A stretch of 64,000 bases of DNA from Candidatus Pantoea deserta (GTDB lineage Bacteria; Pseudomonadota; Gammaproteobacteria; Enterobacterales; Enterobacteriaceae). Every line of letters starts with the position of its first letter. Position 1 is the first letter of the stretch. The notes under the pieces were generated by a model, which was not told the DNA's origin, ran no database searches, and worked only from the letters and a program-made list of their open reading frames with translations. The position numbers and the translations under genes are program-made. This document shows positions 20,096 to 29,941 of the stretch, in pieces. Where the stretch lies: positions 102,618-166,617 of the forward strand of contig NZ_RMVG01000011.1 of assembly GCF_003813865.1 (NCBI RefSeq), written 5' to 3'.

Positions 20096-21004
20096 ATGGA
20101 CCAAAAAAGACTCACTCATCTGCGTCAGTTAGAGGCGGAAAGCATTCACATCATCCGGGAAGTCGCGGCGGAGTTCAGCAATCCGGTAATGATGTACTCC
20201 ATCGGGAAAGACTCGTCGGTGATGCTGCACCTGGCGCGCAAGGCCTTTTATCCTGGCACGCTGCCGTTTCCGCTGCTGCACGTCGATACCGGCTGGAAGT
20301 TTCGCGAGATGTATGCCTTCCGCGATCGCACAGTCAAGGAGATGGGCGCAGAGCTGCTGGTTCACCGCAACCCGGAAGGCGTGGCGATGGGCATCAACCC
20401 CTTCGTACACGGCAGCGCCAAGCATACCGACATTATGAAAACCGAAGGGCTGAAGCAGGCGCTGAACAAATATGGCTTTGACGCCGCATTCGGCGGCGCG
20501 CGCCGTGACGAAGAGAAGTCGCGCGCCAAAGAGCGTATCTACTCTTTCCGCGACCGCTTCCACCGCTGGGACCCGAAAAACCAGCGCCCGGAGCTGTGGC
20601 ACAACTACAACGGCCAGATTAACAAAGGCGAGAGCATCCGCGTCTTCCCGCTGTCGAACTGGACCGAACTGGACATCTGGCAGTACATCTTCCTGGAAAA
20701 CATTGAGATCGTGCCGCTCTACCTGGCCGCGCCGCGCCCGGTGCTGGAACGCGACGGGATGCTGATGATGGTGGATGACGACCGTATCGATTTACAGCCT
20801 GGCGAAGTGATCAAGCAGCGCATGGTGCGTTTCCGTACCCTCGGCTGCTGGCCGCTTACCGGCGCGGTGGAGTCCGAAGCGCAGACGCTGCCGGAAATTA
20901 TCGAAGAGATGCTGGTCTCGACCACCAGCGAACGCCAGGGCCGCGTGATTGACCGCGATCAGTCCGGTTCGATGGAACTGAAAAAACGTCAGGGTTATTT
21001 CTAA
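20096..21004 (+). CDS. cysD: Sulfate adenylyltransferase subunit 2 CysD
   Basis: CysD is the catalytic adenylyltransferase half of ATP sulfurylase and joins sulfate to ATP to give APS, driven by GTP hydrolysis in CysN. The 302-residue protein equals E. coli in length. It belongs to the PAPS reductase/N-type ATP pyrophosphatase family: '[16 protein letters not shown]' is the PP-loop, followed by '[14 protein letters not shown]', '[22 protein letters not shown]' and '[16 protein letters not shown]'. It starts 9 bases after cysG and ends 10 bases before cysN. Confidence 0.98.
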   Translation: MDQKRLTHLRQLEAESIHIIREVAAEFSNPVMMYSIGKDSSVMLHLARKAFYPGTLPFPLLHVDTGWKFREMYAFRDRTVKEMGAELLVHRNPEGVAMGINPFVHGSAKHTDIMKTEGLKQALNKYGFDAAFGGARRDEEKSRAKERIYSFRDRFHRWDPKNQRPELWHNYNGQINKGESIRVFPLSNWTELDIWQYIFLENIEIVPLYLAAPRPVLERDGMLMMVDDDRIDLQPGEVIKQRMVRFRTLGCWPLTGAVESEAQTLPEIIEEMLVSTTSERQGRVIDRDQSGSMELKKRQGYF

Positions 21005-21014
21005 GGAGACGCAG

Positions 21015-22442
21015 ATGAATACCGTTATTGCACAACAGATTGCCGATCAGGGCGGCGTGGAAGCCTGGCTGACCGCGCAACAGCATAAAAGTCTGCTGCG
21101 TTTTCTTACCTGCGGCAGCGTGGACGACGGCAAAAGCACGCTGATTGGCCGTCTGCTGCACGACACCCGCCAGATTTACGAAGATCAGCTCTCTTCGCTG
21201 CACAACGACAGCAAGCGCCACGGCACTCAGGGCGAGAAGCTCGATCTGGCGCTGCTGGTGGACGGTTTGCAGGCCGAGCGCGAGCAGGGCATTACCATCG
21301 ATGTGGCTTACCGCTACTTCTCTACCGAGAAGCGCAAATTCATCATTGCCGACACGCCGGGACACGAGCAGTACACCCGCAATATGGCGACCGGCGCCTC
21401 GACCTGCGATCTGGCGATTCTGCTGATCGATGCGCGTAAAGGCGTGCTGGACCAGACGCGTCGCCACAGCTTTATCTCTACGCTGCTGGGCATTAAGCAT
21501 CTGGTGGTGGCGATCAATAAGATGGACCTGGTCTCCTACAGCCAGGAGACTTTTGAACAGATTAAACAGGATTACCTCGACTTCGCGGCGCAGCTGCCAG
21601 AAGACCTGGATATTCGCTTTGTGCCGATGTCGGCGCTGGAAGGCGACAACGTCGCCACGCCGAGCCAGACCATGCCGTGGTACAGCGGCCCAACGCTGCT
21701 CGACGTGCTGGAAACTGTCGAGGTGAAGCGCGTGGTCGATGCGCAGCCGATGCGTTTCCCGGTGCAGTACGTCAACCGTCCTAACCTGGATTTCCGCGGC
21801 TATGCGGGCACGCTGGCTTCCGGCGTCGTAAAAGTGGGTCAGCGCGTGAAGGTGCTGCCGTCGGGCGTAGAATCGACCATCGCGCGCATCGTCACCTTTG
21901 ACGGCGACCTGGACGAAGCTGGCGCAGGCGAAGCCATCACCCTGGTGTTGCAGGATGAGATCGACATCAGTCGGGGCGATCTGCTGGTCAACAGCGACGC
22001 CGCGCTGGAAGCGGTGCAGTCCGCGACCGTTGATGTGGTCTGGATGGCGGAACAGCCGCTCCAGCCGGGTCAGAGCTACGATATTAAAATCGCCGGTAAA
22101 AAGGCGCGTGGACGCGTGGCGAAGGTCATCCATCAGGTAGAGATCAATACGCTGGAGAAGCGCGCCGCCGAAACGCTGCCGCTAAACGGCATCGGTCTGG
22201 TTGAAATGACCTTCGACGAACCTATGGTGCTGGATAAATATCAGCAGAACCCGGTAACCGGCGGCATGATCTTTATCGATCGTCTGAGCAACGTTACCGT
22301 GGGCGCGGGCATGATCCATCAGCCGCTGAGCGGCGCCGTGCGGCAGTCTGGCGAGTTCAGCGACTTTGAGCTGGAGCTGAACGCGCTGATCCGTCGTCAC
22401 TTCCCGCACTGGAACGCGCGCGATCTGCTGGGCGGTGAGTAA
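21015..22442 (+). CDS. cysN: Sulfate adenylyltransferase subunit 1 CysN (GTPase)
   Basis: CysN is the EF-Tu-like GTPase that energises ATP sulfurylase. The 475-residue protein carries G1 'GSVDDGKST' at about 34-42, the switch region '[15 protein letters not shown]', G3 'DTPGHEQY', and G4 'NKMDLV', then two beta-barrel domains ending with '[16 protein letters not shown]'. AAGGAGACGCAG precedes the ATG. The stop overlaps the cysC start by one base (TAATG). It is not fused to the APS kinase, unlike the NodQ-type CysNC proteins. Confidence 0.98.
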   Translation: MNTVIAQQIADQGGVEAWLTAQQHKSLLRFLTCGSVDDGKSTLIGRLLHDTRQIYEDQLSSLHNDSKRHGTQGEKLDLALLVDGLQAEREQGITIDVAYRYFSTEKRKFIIADTPGHEQYTRNMATGASTCDLAILLIDARKGVLDQTRRHSFISTLLGIKHLVVAINKMDLVSYSQETFEQIKQDYLDFAAQLPEDLDIRFVPMSALEGDNVATPSQTMPWYSGPTLLDVLETVEVKRVVDAQPMRFPVQYVNRPNLDFRGYAGTLASGVVKVGQRVKVLPSGVESTIARIVTFDGDLDEAGAGEAITLVLQDEIDISRGDLLVNSDAALEAVQSATVDVVWMAEQPLQPGQSYDIKIAGKKARGRVAKVIHQVEINTLEKRAAETLPLNGIGLVEMTFDEPMVLDKYQQNPVTGGMIFIDRLSNVTVGAGMIHQPLSGAVRQSGEFSDFELELNALIRRHFPHWNARDLLGGE

Positions 22443-23047
22443 TGGCGCAGCACGATGACAACGTGGTGTGGCACGACCATCCGGTCACGCGCGAGGCGCG
22501 GGAACAGCAGCACGGCCATCAGGGCGCGGTGCTGTGGTTTACCGGCCTGTCCGGCTCCGGTAAGTCTACCGTAGCCGGCGCGCTGGAGCAGGCGCTGCAT
22601 CAGCTTGGCGTCAGCACCTATCTGCTGGATGGCGATAATGTGCGCCACGGGCTCTGCCGCGATCTGGGCTTTAGCGACGAGGATCGCAAAGAGAATATCC
22701 GCCGCGTCGGAGAGGTGGCGAAGCTGATGGTGGATGCCGGGCTGGTGGTGCTCACCGCCTTTATTTCGCCGCACCGCGCCGAACGACAGATGGTGCGCGA
22801 TCTGCTGCCCGAAGGCCGTTTCATCGAGGTGTTTGTCGATACGCCGCTGGCGGTGTGCGAAGCGCGCGATCCGAAAGGGTTATATAAAAAAGCCCGCGCG
22901 GGCGAGCTGCGTAACTTTACCGGCATCGACAGCGTCTACGAGGCGCCCGAGCAGGCGGAAATATGCTTAGCGGGCGAACAATTGGTTACAAAACTGACCG
23001 GCCAATTGTTAGACCTGCTGCGCGACCGCGATATTATCGGATCCTGA
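22442..23047 (+). CDS. cysC: Adenylylsulfate kinase CysC
   Basis: CysC phosphorylates APS to PAPS, the substrate of CysH. The protein is 201 residues (E. coli 201). It has the P-loop '[11 protein letters not shown]' at about 32-42, '[17 protein letters not shown]', '[10 protein letters not shown]' and the lid '[25 protein letters not shown]'. It ends the cysG-cysD-cysN-cysC operon and is followed by a strong hairpin before ygbE. Confidence 0.97.
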   Translation: MAQHDDNVVWHDHPVTREAREQQHGHQGAVLWFTGLSGSGKSTVAGALEQALHQLGVSTYLLDGDNVRHGLCRDLGFSDEDRKENIRRVGEVAKLMVDAGLVVLTAFISPHRAERQMVRDLLPEGRFIEVFVDTPLAVCEARDPKGLYKKARAGELRNFTGIDSVYEAPEQAEICLAGEQLVTKLTGQLLDLLRDRDIIGS

Positions 23048-23055
23048 ACAGACAA

Positions 23056-23081
23056 GCGGCAAATCGCACTGGATTTGCCGC
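23056..23081 (+). other. Ten-pair hairpin between cysC and ygbE
   Basis: GCGGCAAATC (23056-23065) and GATTTGCCGC (23072-23081) are perfect arms around GCACTG. No U-tract follows, so it may stabilise the cys mRNA 3' end or act as a partial terminator. Confidence 0.5.
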
Positions 23082-23102
23082 CTCAGCGTCAACAGGATTT
23101 TT

Positions 23103-23423
23103 ATGCAGAATGTCACTCCTATGCTGGCCCGCAAAGATGAACGCACTCCGGAAGAGCCTCGCTCTTCGCTGCCGGGCGGCATCATCGGCTTTCTTTCCTA
23201 CTGGTGCGCGCTGGCGATCCCCTTTCTGTTGTACGGCTCTAACACGCTGTTCTTCTTCCTCTATACCTGGCCGTTTTTCCTCGCGCTGCTGCCGGTGTCG
23301 GTGCTGATCGGCATCGTTCTCAGCATGGCGCTGCGCGGTAATCTTCTCTGGACCACGCCTGCCACCGCGCTGGTGGTGGTGTGTCTGTTCTGGCTGCTTT
23401 TCTCTTTTTTATCCGGCTGGTAA
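23103..23423 (+). CDS. ygbE: DUF3561 inner-membrane protein YgbE
   Basis: A 106-residue predicted inner-membrane protein corresponding to E. coli YgbE (about 107 aa), of unknown function. After a polar N-terminus ('QNVTPMLARKDERTPEE') come about three hydrophobic segments: 'GGIIGFLSYWCALAIPFLL', 'FFFLYTWPFFLALLPVSVL' and 'TALVVVCLFWLLFSFL'. The 'YGSNTLFFFLYTWPFFLAL' core is strongly conserved with E. coli. It lies between the cys operon and ftsB, as in E. coli. AGGA lies seven bases before the ATG. Confidence 0.88.
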   Translation: MQNVTPMLARKDERTPEEPRSSLPGGIIGFLSYWCALAIPFLLYGSNTLFFFLYTWPFFLALLPVSVLIGIVLSMALRGNLLWTTPATALVVVCLFWLLFSFLSGW

Positions 23424-23594
23424 TCGGGCGCGATGTACAAACGCGTCGGCAGGTTACAAAACTTTACCTGCTATGCTGCTCCCCCTCCTAATCAGAATTT
23501 GCGCAGACGACCGCGAAAGCGGGCCATTTTCACGGCCGGAGTGGAGTCCTGCCTCAAGTTATGGGATGATTGAGCCGTTTTTCAGGGGGCGGGG

Positions 23595-23909
23595 ATGGGA
23601 AAACTGACGTTACTGCTACTGGTATTGCTTGGCTGGCTGCAATATTCGCTATGGCTGGGCAAAAACGGTATTCACGACTATACGCGCGTCAATGACGACG
23701 TCGCGGTGCAACAGGCGAATAACGCCAAACTTAAAGCGCGTAACGATCAGCTGTTCGCCGAAATTGACGATCTCAATGGCGGTTCTGAAGCGATCGAAGA
23801 ACGCGCGCGCAATGAACTGGGCATGATCAAGCCCGGGGAAACTTTCTATCGTCTGGTGCCCGATCAAAACAAACGCAACGCGCAGGCTGCGCAAAACCAA
23901 CAACGATAA
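23595..23909 (+). CDS. ftsB: Cell division protein FtsB
   Basis: FtsB is a bitopic inner-membrane protein that forms the FtsQLB complex controlling septal peptidoglycan synthesis. The 104-residue protein has one N-terminal membrane helix ('[19 protein letters not shown]', about 3-21), then a periplasmic coiled coil with leucine/asparagine heptads ('[23 protein letters not shown]'), and the conserved '[21 protein letters not shown]'. GGGG/GGGATG precedes the start. It is three bases upstream of ispD, and the two are co-transcribed in enteric bacteria. Confidence 0.96.
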   Translation: MGKLTLLLLVLLGWLQYSLWLGKNGIHDYTRVNDDVAVQQANNAKLKARNDQLFAEIDDLNGGSEAIEERARNELGMIKPGETFYRLVPDQNKRNAQAAQNQQR

Positions 23910-23912
23910 CGC

Positions 23913-24629
23913 ATGAACACGCTCTCTCTCACTGCGGAGGTGATCGCCGTCGTGCCCGCTGCCGGTATCGGCAGCCGCATGCAGGCGACATGTCCTAAGC
24001 AGTATCTGACTATTGGTCAACACACGCTGCTGGAACACAGCATTGCTCGTCTGTTTTCCCATCCCGCTATCAGGCAGGTCATTGTCGCGCTTAGTCCGGA
24101 CGACACGCAGTTTGCGTCGCTGCCGCTGGCGCGCGATCCGCGCGTCCTGAGCGTGACGGGCGGGGAGACCCGCGCGGAGTCGGTGCTGGCGGGCCTGCGC
24201 GTCGCGCAGGGCGCAGGCTGGGTGCTGGTGCATGACGCGGCGCGCCCTTGTCTGCATCCCGACGATCTTGCCCGGCTGTTACAGGTGCGCGAAACCAGCC
24301 ATGTCGGCGGTATTCTGGCCGCGCCAGTGCGCGATACCATGAAGCGCGGCGAGCCGGGCATTGCCGCCGTCGCCCACACCGTTGAGCGCGAAGATCTCTG
24401 GCACGCGCTGACGCCGCAGTTTTTTCCGCATGCGCTGCTGACTGCCTGTCTGACGCGGGCGCTGGCGGAAGGGGCGACCATTACCGACGAAGCCTCTGCG
24501 CTTGAATATTGCGGCTACCATCCACTACTGGTCAGCGGACGCAGTGATAACATCAAAGTCACCCGGCCAGAAGATCTGGCGCTGGCGGCATTTTATTTAA
24601 CCCAGATTCAGTTAAAGGAGAGCGCATGA
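23913..24629 (+). CDS. ispD: 2-C-methyl-D-erythritol 4-phosphate cytidylyltransferase IspD
   Basis: IspD joins CTP and MEP to give CDP-ME in the non-mevalonate isoprenoid pathway. The protein is 238 residues. The nucleotide-binding loop is '[20 protein letters not shown]' (about 13-32), with 'GGETRAESV', '[10 protein letters not shown]' and '[12 protein letters not shown]' conserved. The C-terminal '[13 protein letters not shown]' is the standard family ending. It overlaps ispF (ATGATG across the stop), so consecutive pathway steps are translationally linked. Confidence 0.97.
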   Translation: MNTLSLTAEVIAVVPAAGIGSRMQATCPKQYLTIGQHTLLEHSIARLFSHPAIRQVIVALSPDDTQFASLPLARDPRVLSVTGGETRAESVLAGLRVAQGAGWVLVHDAARPCLHPDDLARLLQVRETSHVGGILAAPVRDTMKRGEPGIAAVAHTVEREDLWHALTPQFFPHALLTACLTRALAEGATITDEASALEYCGYHPLLVSGRSDNIKVTRPEDLALAAFYLTQIQLKESA

Positions 24630-25111
24630 TGCGTATCGGTCACGGTTTTGACGTTCACGCTTTTGGCGGCGAAGGTCCGCTGGTGATTGGCGGCGTGCGG
24701 ATTCCATTTGAGCACGGGTTTATTGCCCATTCCGACGGCGACGTGGCGCTGCATGCGCTTACCGACGCGCTGCTCGGCGCGGTGGCGATGGGAGACATTG
24801 GCAAGCTGTTCCCGGATACCGATCCGGCTTTCAAGGGCGCAGACAGCCGCGGCCTGCTGCGCGAGGCCTGGCGACGTATCGCAGAGAAAGGCTACCGCAT
24901 TGGCAATGTCGACGTCACCCTCATCGCCCAGGCACCGAAAATGCTGCCACATGTGCCGCAGATGCGCGTCAATATCGCTGAAGATCTCGGCTGCCATATG
25001 GATCAGGTGAACGTGAAGGCGACCACCACCGAGAAGCTGGGCTTTACTGGTCGCGGCGAAGGCATCGCCTGCGAAGCCGTCGCGCTGCTGTTGAAGGCGG
25101 ACGCAGCATGA
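24629..25111 (+). CDS. ispF: 2-C-methyl-D-erythritol 2,4-cyclodiphosphate synthase IspF
   Basis: IspF cyclises CDP-ME 2-phosphate to MEcPP with loss of CMP. I use the second ATG of the ATGATG pair (24629, 160 aa), which gives [12 protein letters not shown] with the zinc ligands at Asp8 and His10 as in E. coli. The first ATG (24626) adds one Met. Other motifs are '[19 protein letters not shown]' (zinc His), '[19 protein letters not shown]' and '[22 protein letters not shown]'. AAGGAG lies upstream in ispD. It overlaps truD by four bases. Confidence 0.96.
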   Translation: MRIGHGFDVHAFGGEGPLVIGGVRIPFEHGFIAHSDGDVALHALTDALLGAVAMGDIGKLFPDTDPAFKGADSRGLLREAWRRIAEKGYRIGNVDVTLIAQAPKMLPHVPQMRVNIAEDLGCHMDQVNVKATTTEKLGFTGRGEGIACEAVALLLKADAA

Positions 25112-26157
25112 CGCTGGATAGCCAGGCTTTTCTGCACGGCAAACCCACCGCGCGCGGCGTGATTAAAGCCAATCCGGAAGATTTCGTGGTGGTGGAAGAT
25201 CTCGGCTATGGCGCTGACGGCGAAGGCGAGCATCTGCTGGTGCGCATCCGTAAAACCGGTGCCAATACCCGCTTTGTCGCAGAGGCGCTGGCGAAATTTC
25301 TCGGCGTGCATCAGCGCGATATGAGCTATGCCGGCATGAAAGATCGCCATGCGGTAACCGAGCAGACGCTCTGTTTTCGTATCCCCGGCAATGCGATGCC
25401 GGATTTAAGCGGCTTTGCGCTGGAAGGCGTCGAGATCCTTGAGGCGGCGCGTCATAAGCGTAAGCTGCGTACCGGCGCGCTGGCGGGCAACGCGTTTCGC
25501 CTGGTGGTGCGTAAGATCAGCGATCGCGACGCGGTGGAAGCGCGGCTGGCCTTGATTCGCGATGCCGGCGCCCCGAACTACTTTGGTACGCAGCGCTTCG
25601 GGCGCGGCGGCAATAATCTGACGATGGCGCAGCAGTGGGCGCGCGGCGAAATCACTCTGCGCGACCGCAATAAGCGCAGCCTGATCCTGTCGGCGGCGCG
25701 CAGCGCGCTGTTCAACCAGGTTACCAGCGCGCGACTGCTGCAACAGGGATCGCTGAGCCAGGTGATGGCGGGCGATGCGCTACAGCTGACCGGCCGCGGC
25801 AGCTGGTTTGTGGCTGCCGCGGATGAGCTGGAGGCGCTGCAAACGCGCGTTGATAATCATGAACTCCGTATTACCGCGCCGCTGCCGGGACGCGGCGAGC
25901 CGGGTCCGCAGGCTGAAGCGCTTGCCTTTGAGCAGCAATCTCTGGCGGGCGCAGCAGAATTGGTTACACTGCTTGAGCGAGAGCGCGTTGATGCGGCACG
26001 GCGAGCCATGCTGGTCGTGCCGCGCGATCTGAGCTGGAGCTGGTGGGACGACGTAACGCTTGAAATGGCGTTCTGGCTACCGGCGGGCAGTTTCGCCACC
26101 AGCGTCATTCGGGAGCTTCTGCAACAGGAAGGTGACGATGCGGATATTGCTGAGTAA
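25108..26157 (+). CDS. truD: tRNA pseudouridine(13) synthase TruD
   Basis: TruD isomerises U13 of tRNA-Glu to pseudouridine. The protein is 349 residues, as in E. coli. The catalytic Asp is in '[14 protein letters not shown]' (Asp79 here, Asp80 in E. coli). '[14 protein letters not shown]', '[18 protein letters not shown]', '[10 protein letters not shown]' and '[14 protein letters not shown]' are family landmarks. The start overlaps ispF (ATGA) and the end overlaps surE by 20 bases, so ispF-truD-surE-pcm form one compact operon. Confidence 0.96.
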   Translation: MTLDSQAFLHGKPTARGVIKANPEDFVVVEDLGYGADGEGEHLLVRIRKTGANTRFVAEALAKFLGVHQRDMSYAGMKDRHAVTEQTLCFRIPGNAMPDLSGFALEGVEILEAARHKRKLRTGALAGNAFRLVVRKISDRDAVEARLALIRDAGAPNYFGTQRFGRGGNNLTMAQQWARGEITLRDRNKRSLILSAARSALFNQVTSARLLQQGSLSQVMAGDALQLTGRGSWFVAAADELEALQTRVDNHELRITAPLPGRGEPGPQAEALAFEQQSLAGAAELVTLLERERVDAARRAMLVVPRDLSWSWWDDVTLEMAFWLPAGSFATSVIRELLQQEGDDADIAE

Positions 26158-26899
26158 TGATGACGGAATCCATGCGCCGGGCATTCAGACGCTGGCCAAA
26201 GCGCTGCGCCGCATTGCCGACGTGCAGGTCGTCGCGCCCGATCGCAACCGCAGCGGGGCCTCTAATTCCCTGACGCTGGAAACGCCGCTGCGCACCTTTA
26301 CTCATGATAATGGCGATATCGCGGTGCAGATGGGCACGCCGACGGACTGCGTCTATCTGGGCGTGAATGCGTTAATGCAGCCGCGACCGGACATTGTGGT
26401 TTCCGGCATTAACGCCGGTCCCAATCTGGGCGACGATGTTATTTACTCCGGCACCGTGGCGGCGGCGATGGAGGGACGTCATCTGGGACTGCCTGCGCTG
26501 GCGGTCTCCCTTAACGGCCAGCAGCACTATGAAACGGCCGCCGCGGTGACCTGCGCGCTTTTGCAGGCGCTGACGCGCGAGCCGCTGCGCACCGGACGTA
26601 TTCTCAATATTAACGTGCCGGATCTGCCGCTGAGCGAGATAAAAGGCATTCGCGTGACGCGCTGCGGCAGCCGTCATCCCGCCGATCAGGTGATCGCTCA
26701 GCAGGATCCGCGCGGCAATACGCTGTACTGGATTGGGCCGCCGGGCGAGAAATTCGATGCGGGTCCCGATACCGATTTCGCCGCTGTGGACCAGGGCTAT
26801 GTTTCTGTTACCGCGCTGCACGTCGATTTAACCGCCCACGGCGCACAGGATGTGCTTATCGACTGGCTGACGAAGTCGGAGGTCAATCTCGTATGGTAA
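26138..26899 (+). CDS. surE: 5'/3'-nucleotidase SurE
   Basis: SurE is a metal-dependent nucleotidase and exopolyphosphatase linked to stationary-phase survival. I start at ATG 26138 (253 aa, equal to E. coli), where [15 protein letters not shown] carries the metal ligands Asp8 and Asp9. A 26-residue upstream extension inside truD is not conserved. Other motifs are '[14 protein letters not shown]', 'GTPTDCV', '[25 protein letters not shown]' and 'NINVPDLP'. AAGGTGACG upstream is the ribosome binding site. It overlaps pcm by seven bases. Confidence 0.96.
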   Translation: MRILLSNDDGIHAPGIQTLAKALRRIADVQVVAPDRNRSGASNSLTLETPLRTFTHDNGDIAVQMGTPTDCVYLGVNALMQPRPDIVVSGINAGPNLGDDVIYSGTVAAAMEGRHLGLPALAVSLNGQQHYETAAAVTCALLQALTREPLRTGRILNINVPDLPLSEIKGIRVTRCGSRHPADQVIAQQDPRGNTLYWIGPPGEKFDAGPDTDFAAVDQGYVSVTALHVDLTAHGAQDVLIDWLTKSEVNLVW

Positions 26900-27519
26900 A
26901 CCGGCGGATTGACGCGCTGCTGGCGCAGCTGCGTCAGCAGGGCATCCAGGATGAGAACCTGTTAAAGGCTATCGCGGACGTGCCGCGCGAACGTTTTATC
27001 GACGAAGCTTTCGAGCATAAAGCCTGGGACAATGTGGCATTGCCTATTGGCTCCGGCCAGACGATCTCGCAGCCCTATATGGTGGCGCGCATGACCGCGC
27101 TGCTGGAGCTGCAACCCCATTCCCGCGTACTGGAGATTGGCACAGGATCGGGCTATCAGACCGCTATTCTGGCGCACCTGGTCGACCATGTGTATTCCGT
27201 TGAGCGTATTAAGGGCCTTCAGTGGCAGGCGAAGCGTCGCCTGAAACAGCTCGATCTGCACAATGTCTCTACCCGCCACGGCGACGGCTGGCAGGGGTGG
27301 CCCGCAAAAGGCCCTTTCGACGCGATCATCGTGACCGCCGCGCCGCCAGAAATTCCGACTGCGCTGATTGCGCAGCTGGATGAAGGCGGCATTATGGTGC
27401 TGCCGGTGGGCGACGATCAGCAGGTGCTGAAGCGTCTGCGCCGACAGGGTGGCCATGTAACGGAAGAGAGTATTGAGCCGGTGCGCTTTGTTCCGCTGGT
27501 TCAGGGCGATATCGCCTGA
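26893..27519 (+). CDS. pcm: Protein-L-isoaspartate O-methyltransferase Pcm
   Basis: Pcm methylates L-isoaspartyl residues in aged proteins so they can be repaired. The protein has 208 residues, as in E. coli. The family motifs are '[17 protein letters not shown]', '[19 protein letters not shown]', the SAM-binding '[15 protein letters not shown]', 'YSVERIKGL' and '[16 protein letters not shown]'. It is joined to surE by overlap and followed by nlpD after 164 bases, keeping the surE-pcm-nlpD-rpoS order of enteric bacteria. Confidence 0.97.
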   Translation: MVNRRIDALLAQLRQQGIQDENLLKAIADVPRERFIDEAFEHKAWDNVALPIGSGQTISQPYMVARMTALLELQPHSRVLEIGTGSGYQTAILAHLVDHVYSVERIKGLQWQAKRRLKQLDLHNVSTRHGDGWQGWPAKGPFDAIIVTAAPPEIPTALIAQLDEGGIMVLPVGDDQQVLKRLRRQGGHVTEESIEPVRFVPLVQGDIA

Positions 27520-27683
27520 GATTCCCTACGTATTTCTTCACAACTGTTTCGTAGCACCATCCTTTTGATCTTGTTACTATCCATTTTCATTGCGTAATAC
27601 GCAGGCTTCGATGCGCTTTACAGAGCATTGTGCTGGTGTGTTAGCAAAACAGCATTATTCAGGTTTGCCATCACGGGGGAACA

Positions 27684-28775
27684 ATGAGCACGGGAAGCCC
27701 AGTATTTCAGTTACGCCGCCTTGCGGCGCTTTCTCTGGTAGGATTTTGGCTGGCAGGCTGTAGTTCAGGCGACAACACACAAGCACCCATTAGCCAGGTT
27801 GGAGAGAATAACGGCGGCGGCGGCATGCTTAGCGCGCCAGCTGGCGTTCCTTCGACGCCGGGTCAGGGCGGAATGATTAGCAGCCCGGTAGCTTCTGCGC
27901 CGAGCAGCAGCACAATGGTTAGCGGCAATGATAATGTTCAGACGCAAAACGGCCGTATTGTGTACAATCGAAGTTATCAGAATATTCCGAAAGGTAGCTA
28001 CGCCGGCGAAACCTATACCGTCAAACGCGGCGATACCCTGTTCTATATTGCCTGGATAACCGGCAACGATTTCCGCGATTTGGCCCAGCGCAACAACATT
28101 CCGGCCCCGTACGGCCTGAATGTAGGGCAAACGCTACAGGTTGGTAATGGCGCCGGTCAGCCGATTACCGGCGGCAACGCCATTACCGCAGCCGACGCAA
28201 CCCAGGGCGGCGTTCCGGCCGCGCCGCAAATTAAACCGGCCCCTGTTGCACAGCAACCAGTTATTACGTATTCTGATGATTCGGGTAATTCTTCTGGTGG
28301 CAAAATGTTACCGTCGAAGGGGACAAATGTTGCAACGACAACAGTTCCCCCCGTGGTTGCCGCACCGCCTACGGTCAGCAGTACAACGAACAGTTCGACG
28401 CCGGTTGGAAGCTGGCGTTGGCCGACCGACGGGAAGATCATCGATAACTTCTCCGCCTCTGAAGGGGGGAATAAAGGAATCGATATCGCTGGTTCGCGCG
28501 GACAGCCTGTTGTCGCTACTGCATCAGGAAGGGTAGTGTACGCAGGAAACGCGCTCCGGGGTTACGGCAACCTGATCATCATTAAGCACAATGATGATTA
28601 TCTGAGTGCCTACGCCCACAACGATACAATGCTGGTCCGGGAACAACAGGAAGTTAAGGCGGGGCAAAAGATCGCTACCATGGGTAGCACCGGAACCAGT
28701 TCAGTTAGATTACATTTTGAAATTCGTTACAAGGGGAAATCCGTAAACCCGTTGCGTTATTTACCGCAGCGATAA
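27684..28775 (+). CDS. nlpD: NlpD lipoprotein, activator of amidase AmiC
   Basis: NlpD is an outer-membrane lipoprotein that activates the septal amidase AmiC during cell separation. The 363-residue protein has a lipobox 'LAGC' with the lipidated Cys26, a Gly/Pro/Ser-rich linker, a LysM domain (about 111-154, '[20 protein letters not shown]'), another low-complexity linker, and a C-terminal M23/LytM domain ('[30 protein letters not shown]...'). The LytM domain lacks the usual catalytic HxH set, as expected of an activator and not an enzyme. In E. coli the main rpoS promoter lies within nlpD, and the conserved leader here supports the same arrangement. Confidence 0.96.
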   Translation: MSTGSPVFQLRRLAALSLVGFWLAGCSSGDNTQAPISQVGENNGGGGMLSAPAGVPSTPGQGGMISSPVASAPSSSTMVSGNDNVQTQNGRIVYNRSYQNIPKGSYAGETYTVKRGDTLFYIAWITGNDFRDLAQRNNIPAPYGLNVGQTLQVGNGAGQPITGGNAITAADATQGGVPAAPQIKPAPVAQQPVITYSDDSGNSSGGKMLPSKGTNVATTTVPPVVAAPPTVSSTTNSSTPVGSWRWPTDGKIIDNFSASEGGNKGIDIAGSRGQPVVATASGRVVYAGNALRGYGNLIIIKHNDDYLSAYAHNDTMLVREQQEVKAGQKIATMGSTGTSSVRLHFEIRYKGKSVNPLRYLPQR

Positions 28776-28825
28776 ACCGGCAGAACCCTGCTGTTCTGCC
28801 CTGGGATCACGGGTAGGAGCCGCTT
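28717..28825 (+). promoter_or_regulatory. rpoS mRNA leader, sRNA/Hfq-controlled region
   Basis: The 3' end of nlpD and the gap to rpoS keep the E. coli rpoS leader elements. TTGAAATTCG (28717-28726) with the following AAGGGGAAATCCGTAAACCC is the segment targeted by DsrA, RprA and ArcZ in E. coli and pairs with the start region. A hairpin GGCAGAAC/GTTCTGCC (28779-28800) and GGATCACGGGTAGGAGC before the ATG complete it. Post-transcriptional control is therefore likely conserved. Confidence 0.75.
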
Positions 28826-29818
28826 ATGAGCCAGAATACGCTGAAAGTAAACGAGTTACATGAAGATGCGGAATTCGAGGAGAACGGAGCTGAGGTTTTT
28901 GATGAGAAGGCTCTTGTTGAAAACGAACCTGGTGATAACGACGTAGCGGAAGAAGAGTTGTTGTCACAAGGTGCGACGCAGCGCGTTTTGGATGCGACGC
29001 AGCTCTATCTCGGGGAGATTGGCTATTCCCCGCTGTTAACGGCAGAGGAAGAAGTGTTCTTCGCTCGCCGTGCATTACGAGGCGATATTCCTTCTCGTCG
29101 CCGCATGATTGAAAGTAACTTACGACTGGTGGTGAAGATTGCCCGCCGCTACAGCAATCGTGGTCTCGCGCTGCTTGACCTGATTGAAGAGGGCAATCTC
29201 GGATTAATCCGTGCCGTTGAGAAGTTTGACCCAGAGCGTGGGTTCCGTTTCTCAACTTATGCTACCTGGTGGATTCGTCAGACTATTGAACGGGCGATCA
29301 TGAATCAAACCCGTACCATTCGTCTGCCGATTCACATTGTTAAAGAGCTGAACGTTTATCTGCGCACCGCGCGCGAACTCTCCCACAAGCTCGACCATGA
29401 GCCGAGTGCGGAAGAGATTGCGGAGCAGCTGGATAAACCCGTTGATGATGTAAGCCGTATGCTGCGTCTCAACGAGCGCATCACCTCGGTTGATACGCCG
29501 CTTGGCGGTGATTCCGAAAAAGCGCTGCTGGACATTCTGGCCGATGAGAAAGACAACGGTCCGGAAGACACCACGCAGGATGACGATATGAAGCAGAGTA
29601 TCGTTAAGTGGTTGTTCGAACTGAACGCCAAGCAGCGTGAAGTGCTGGCGCGTCGTTTCGGCCTGCTGGGCTATGAAGCGGCAACGCTTGAGGATGTGGG
29701 TCGTGAAATCGGCCTGACCCGCGAGCGCGTGCGTCAGATTCAGGTTGAAGGTCTGCGTCGTCTGCGTGAAATTTTGCAGGCGCAGGGTCTCAACATTGAA
29801 GCACTGTTTCGTGAGTAA
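28826..29818 (+). CDS. rpoS: RNA polymerase sigma factor RpoS
   Basis: RpoS (sigma-38) directs the general stress and stationary-phase regulon. The protein is 330 residues, identical in length to E. coli. Regions in order are 1.2 ('[19 protein letters not shown]'), 2 ('[28 protein letters not shown]', '[11 protein letters not shown]'), 3, and 4.2 ('[28 protein letters not shown]'). Lys173, the residue needed for RssB/ClpXP recognition in E. coli, is present in '[10 protein letters not shown]'. It ends facing mutS across a short gap with a shared terminator; E. coli strains carry variable genes between rpoS and mutS. Confidence 0.99.
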   Translation: MSQNTLKVNELHEDAEFEENGAEVFDEKALVENEPGDNDVAEEELLSQGATQRVLDATQLYLGEIGYSPLLTAEEEVFFARRALRGDIPSRRRMIESNLRLVVKIARRYSNRGLALLDLIEEGNLGLIRAVEKFDPERGFRFSTYATWWIRQTIERAIMNQTRTIRLPIHIVKELNVYLRTARELSHKLDHEPSAEEIAEQLDKPVDDVSRMLRLNERITSVDTPLGGDSEKALLDILADEKDNGPEDTTQDDDMKQSIVKWLFELNAKQREVLARRFGLLGYEAATLEDVGREIGLTRERVRQIQVEGLRRLREILQAQGLNIEALFRE

Positions 29819-29837
29819 TTGACAAGGTTGTAAGTGC

Positions 29838-29873
29838 AAAAAAAAGCGGTGGCTTATGTCACCGCTTTTTTAT
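29838..29873. terminator. Bidirectional terminator between rpoS and mutS
   Basis: GCGGTG (29846-29851) and CACCGC (29860-29865) are flanked by an A-run and a T-run (AAAAAA...TTTTTT), so the hairpin can stop transcripts from both convergent genes. Confidence 0.8.
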
Positions 29874-29941
29874 TGTCCGTTGTTTCTGTACGGTCGCCTG
29901 TGGCGGCAGGCGGAGCGCCTTTACCGCCTGCGACCAGAGGA

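Noticed and set aside
20898..22133. 411-codon minus frame opposite cysN
   Set aside because: Same reasoning; cysN is complete and conserved on the plus strand.
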